A stretch of DNA of 5,478 nt from Vulcanimicrobiota bacterium. GTDB lineage: Bacteria > Vulcanimicrobiota > Vulcanimicrobiia > Vulcanimicrobiales > Vulcanimicrobiaceae. Positions 5,200 through 5,478 of the stretch are shown here, one piece after another. Every line of letters starts with the position of its first letter. Within the stretch, counting starts at the first letter, position 1. Made by a program: the position numbers and the translations under genes. The stretch covers positions 1-5,478 of the forward strand of contig JAFAMK010000286.1 in NCBI GenBank assembly GCA_019233415.1, given 5' to 3'. The notes beneath the pieces were generated by a model. It had not been told where the DNA came from and made no database searches. It was given only the letters and a program-made list of their open reading frames with translations.

Positions 5200-5478
5200 A
5201 TGACACACGCTCCGATGAAGCGCGCGATCTTGGCCGTCCTCGTGACCCTCGGGCTCGTGCTCCAGGCAACGACCGGCGTTCTGGCAGGCACAACGGGGAC
5301 CATCACGGGGACCGTCGTGGACGCGACGACGAATCAACCGATCAGCGGTGCGAAGATCACCGCGCAGAGCCCCTCCCAGACCACGACGACGACGGCCGAC
5401 GCGAACGGCCACTACACGTTCCTCTCGCTCAACCCCGACACGTACACGCTCGCCGTCGCCGGCACGACGGTGTACGAC
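5200..5478 (+). CDS. Secreted protein with N-terminal carboxypeptidase-regulatory-like domain, 3' end missing
   Basis: The frame runs 93 codons from ATG at 5200 to the window edge without a stop. The Shine-Dalgarno AAGGA (5187-5191) lies 8 nt upstream. The N-terminus is a typical Sec signal peptide: MTHAPMKR, then a hydrophobic core (AILAVLVTLGLVLQ), with likely cleavage after VLA, residue 29. From about residue 31 comes a beta-sandwich domain of the CarboxypepD_reg/CnaB-like type: GTITGTVVDATTNQPISGAKITAQSP, then TTADANGHYTFLSLNPDTYTLAV. In diderm bacteria this domain often opens large TonB-dependent outer-membrane receptors; it also occurs in other cell-surface proteins. The rest lies outside the window, so the receptor assignment is inference. 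It diverges from truA, with 165 nt between the two starts holding the structured leader. Confidence 0.85.
   Translation, partial: MTHAPMKRAILAVLVTLGLVLQATTGVLAGTTGTITGTVVDATTNQPISGAKITAQSPSQTTTTTADANGHYTFLSLNPDTYTLAVAGTTVYD

Noticed and set aside
5116..5412. 98-codon minus-strand frame at the right edge
   Set aside because: Antisense to the signal peptide and beta-sandwich domain of the plus-strand gene, which has a good ribosome site; no independent support.

Overview
The window is GC-rich bacterial chromosome with compact gene spacing and frequent GTG starts. The genes do not fix the phylum. The secreted protein with a carboxypeptidase-regulatory-like domain at the right edge and the base composition would suit an uncultured, probably diderm lineage such as Eremiobacterota (WPS-2) or a relative; that is a guess from general familiarity, not something shown here.

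Layout from left to right: (1) the 3' two thirds or so of a GAF-PAS-class III nucleotide cyclase gene (1-1185, +), cut by the window edge; (2) a small two-helix membrane protein (1263-1589, +), whose ribosome binding site lies inside a predicted hairpin; (3) a 144-nt structured element (1607-1750) with a perfect 31-bp inverted repeat enclosing two further hairpins that share the loop AGGAT, placed between convergent genes; (4) rpsI (1766-2164, -) and rplM (2164-2589, -), joined by a TGATG overlap and preceded by a near-consensus sigma70-type promoter; (5) a divergent intergenic region (2590-2793) holding that promoter and a short palindromic repeat; (6) a membrane-anchored chemoreceptor-like gene (2794-4251, +); (7) truA (4261-5034, -), convergent with it and only 9 nt away; (8) a structured leader (about 5109-5191, +); and (9) the start of a secreted, probably outer-membrane-associated protein (5200 to edge, +).

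The housekeeping core is truA, rplM and rpsI, all on the minus strand in the order common in many bacteria. Here the chemoreceptor gene sits inside this block on the opposite strand, and rplM-rpsI has its own promoter. The cyclase and the chemoreceptor are signal-transduction genes, so the window mixes translation and RNA-modification genes with sensory genes.

The most unusual signals are non-coding. One is the three-way-junction-like inverted repeat at 1607-1750. The other is the leader at 5109-5191, which has two mutually exclusive pairings around the Shine-Dalgarno sequence and a partial resemblance to the class I cyclic-di-GMP riboswitch. No wholly new protein system was found.
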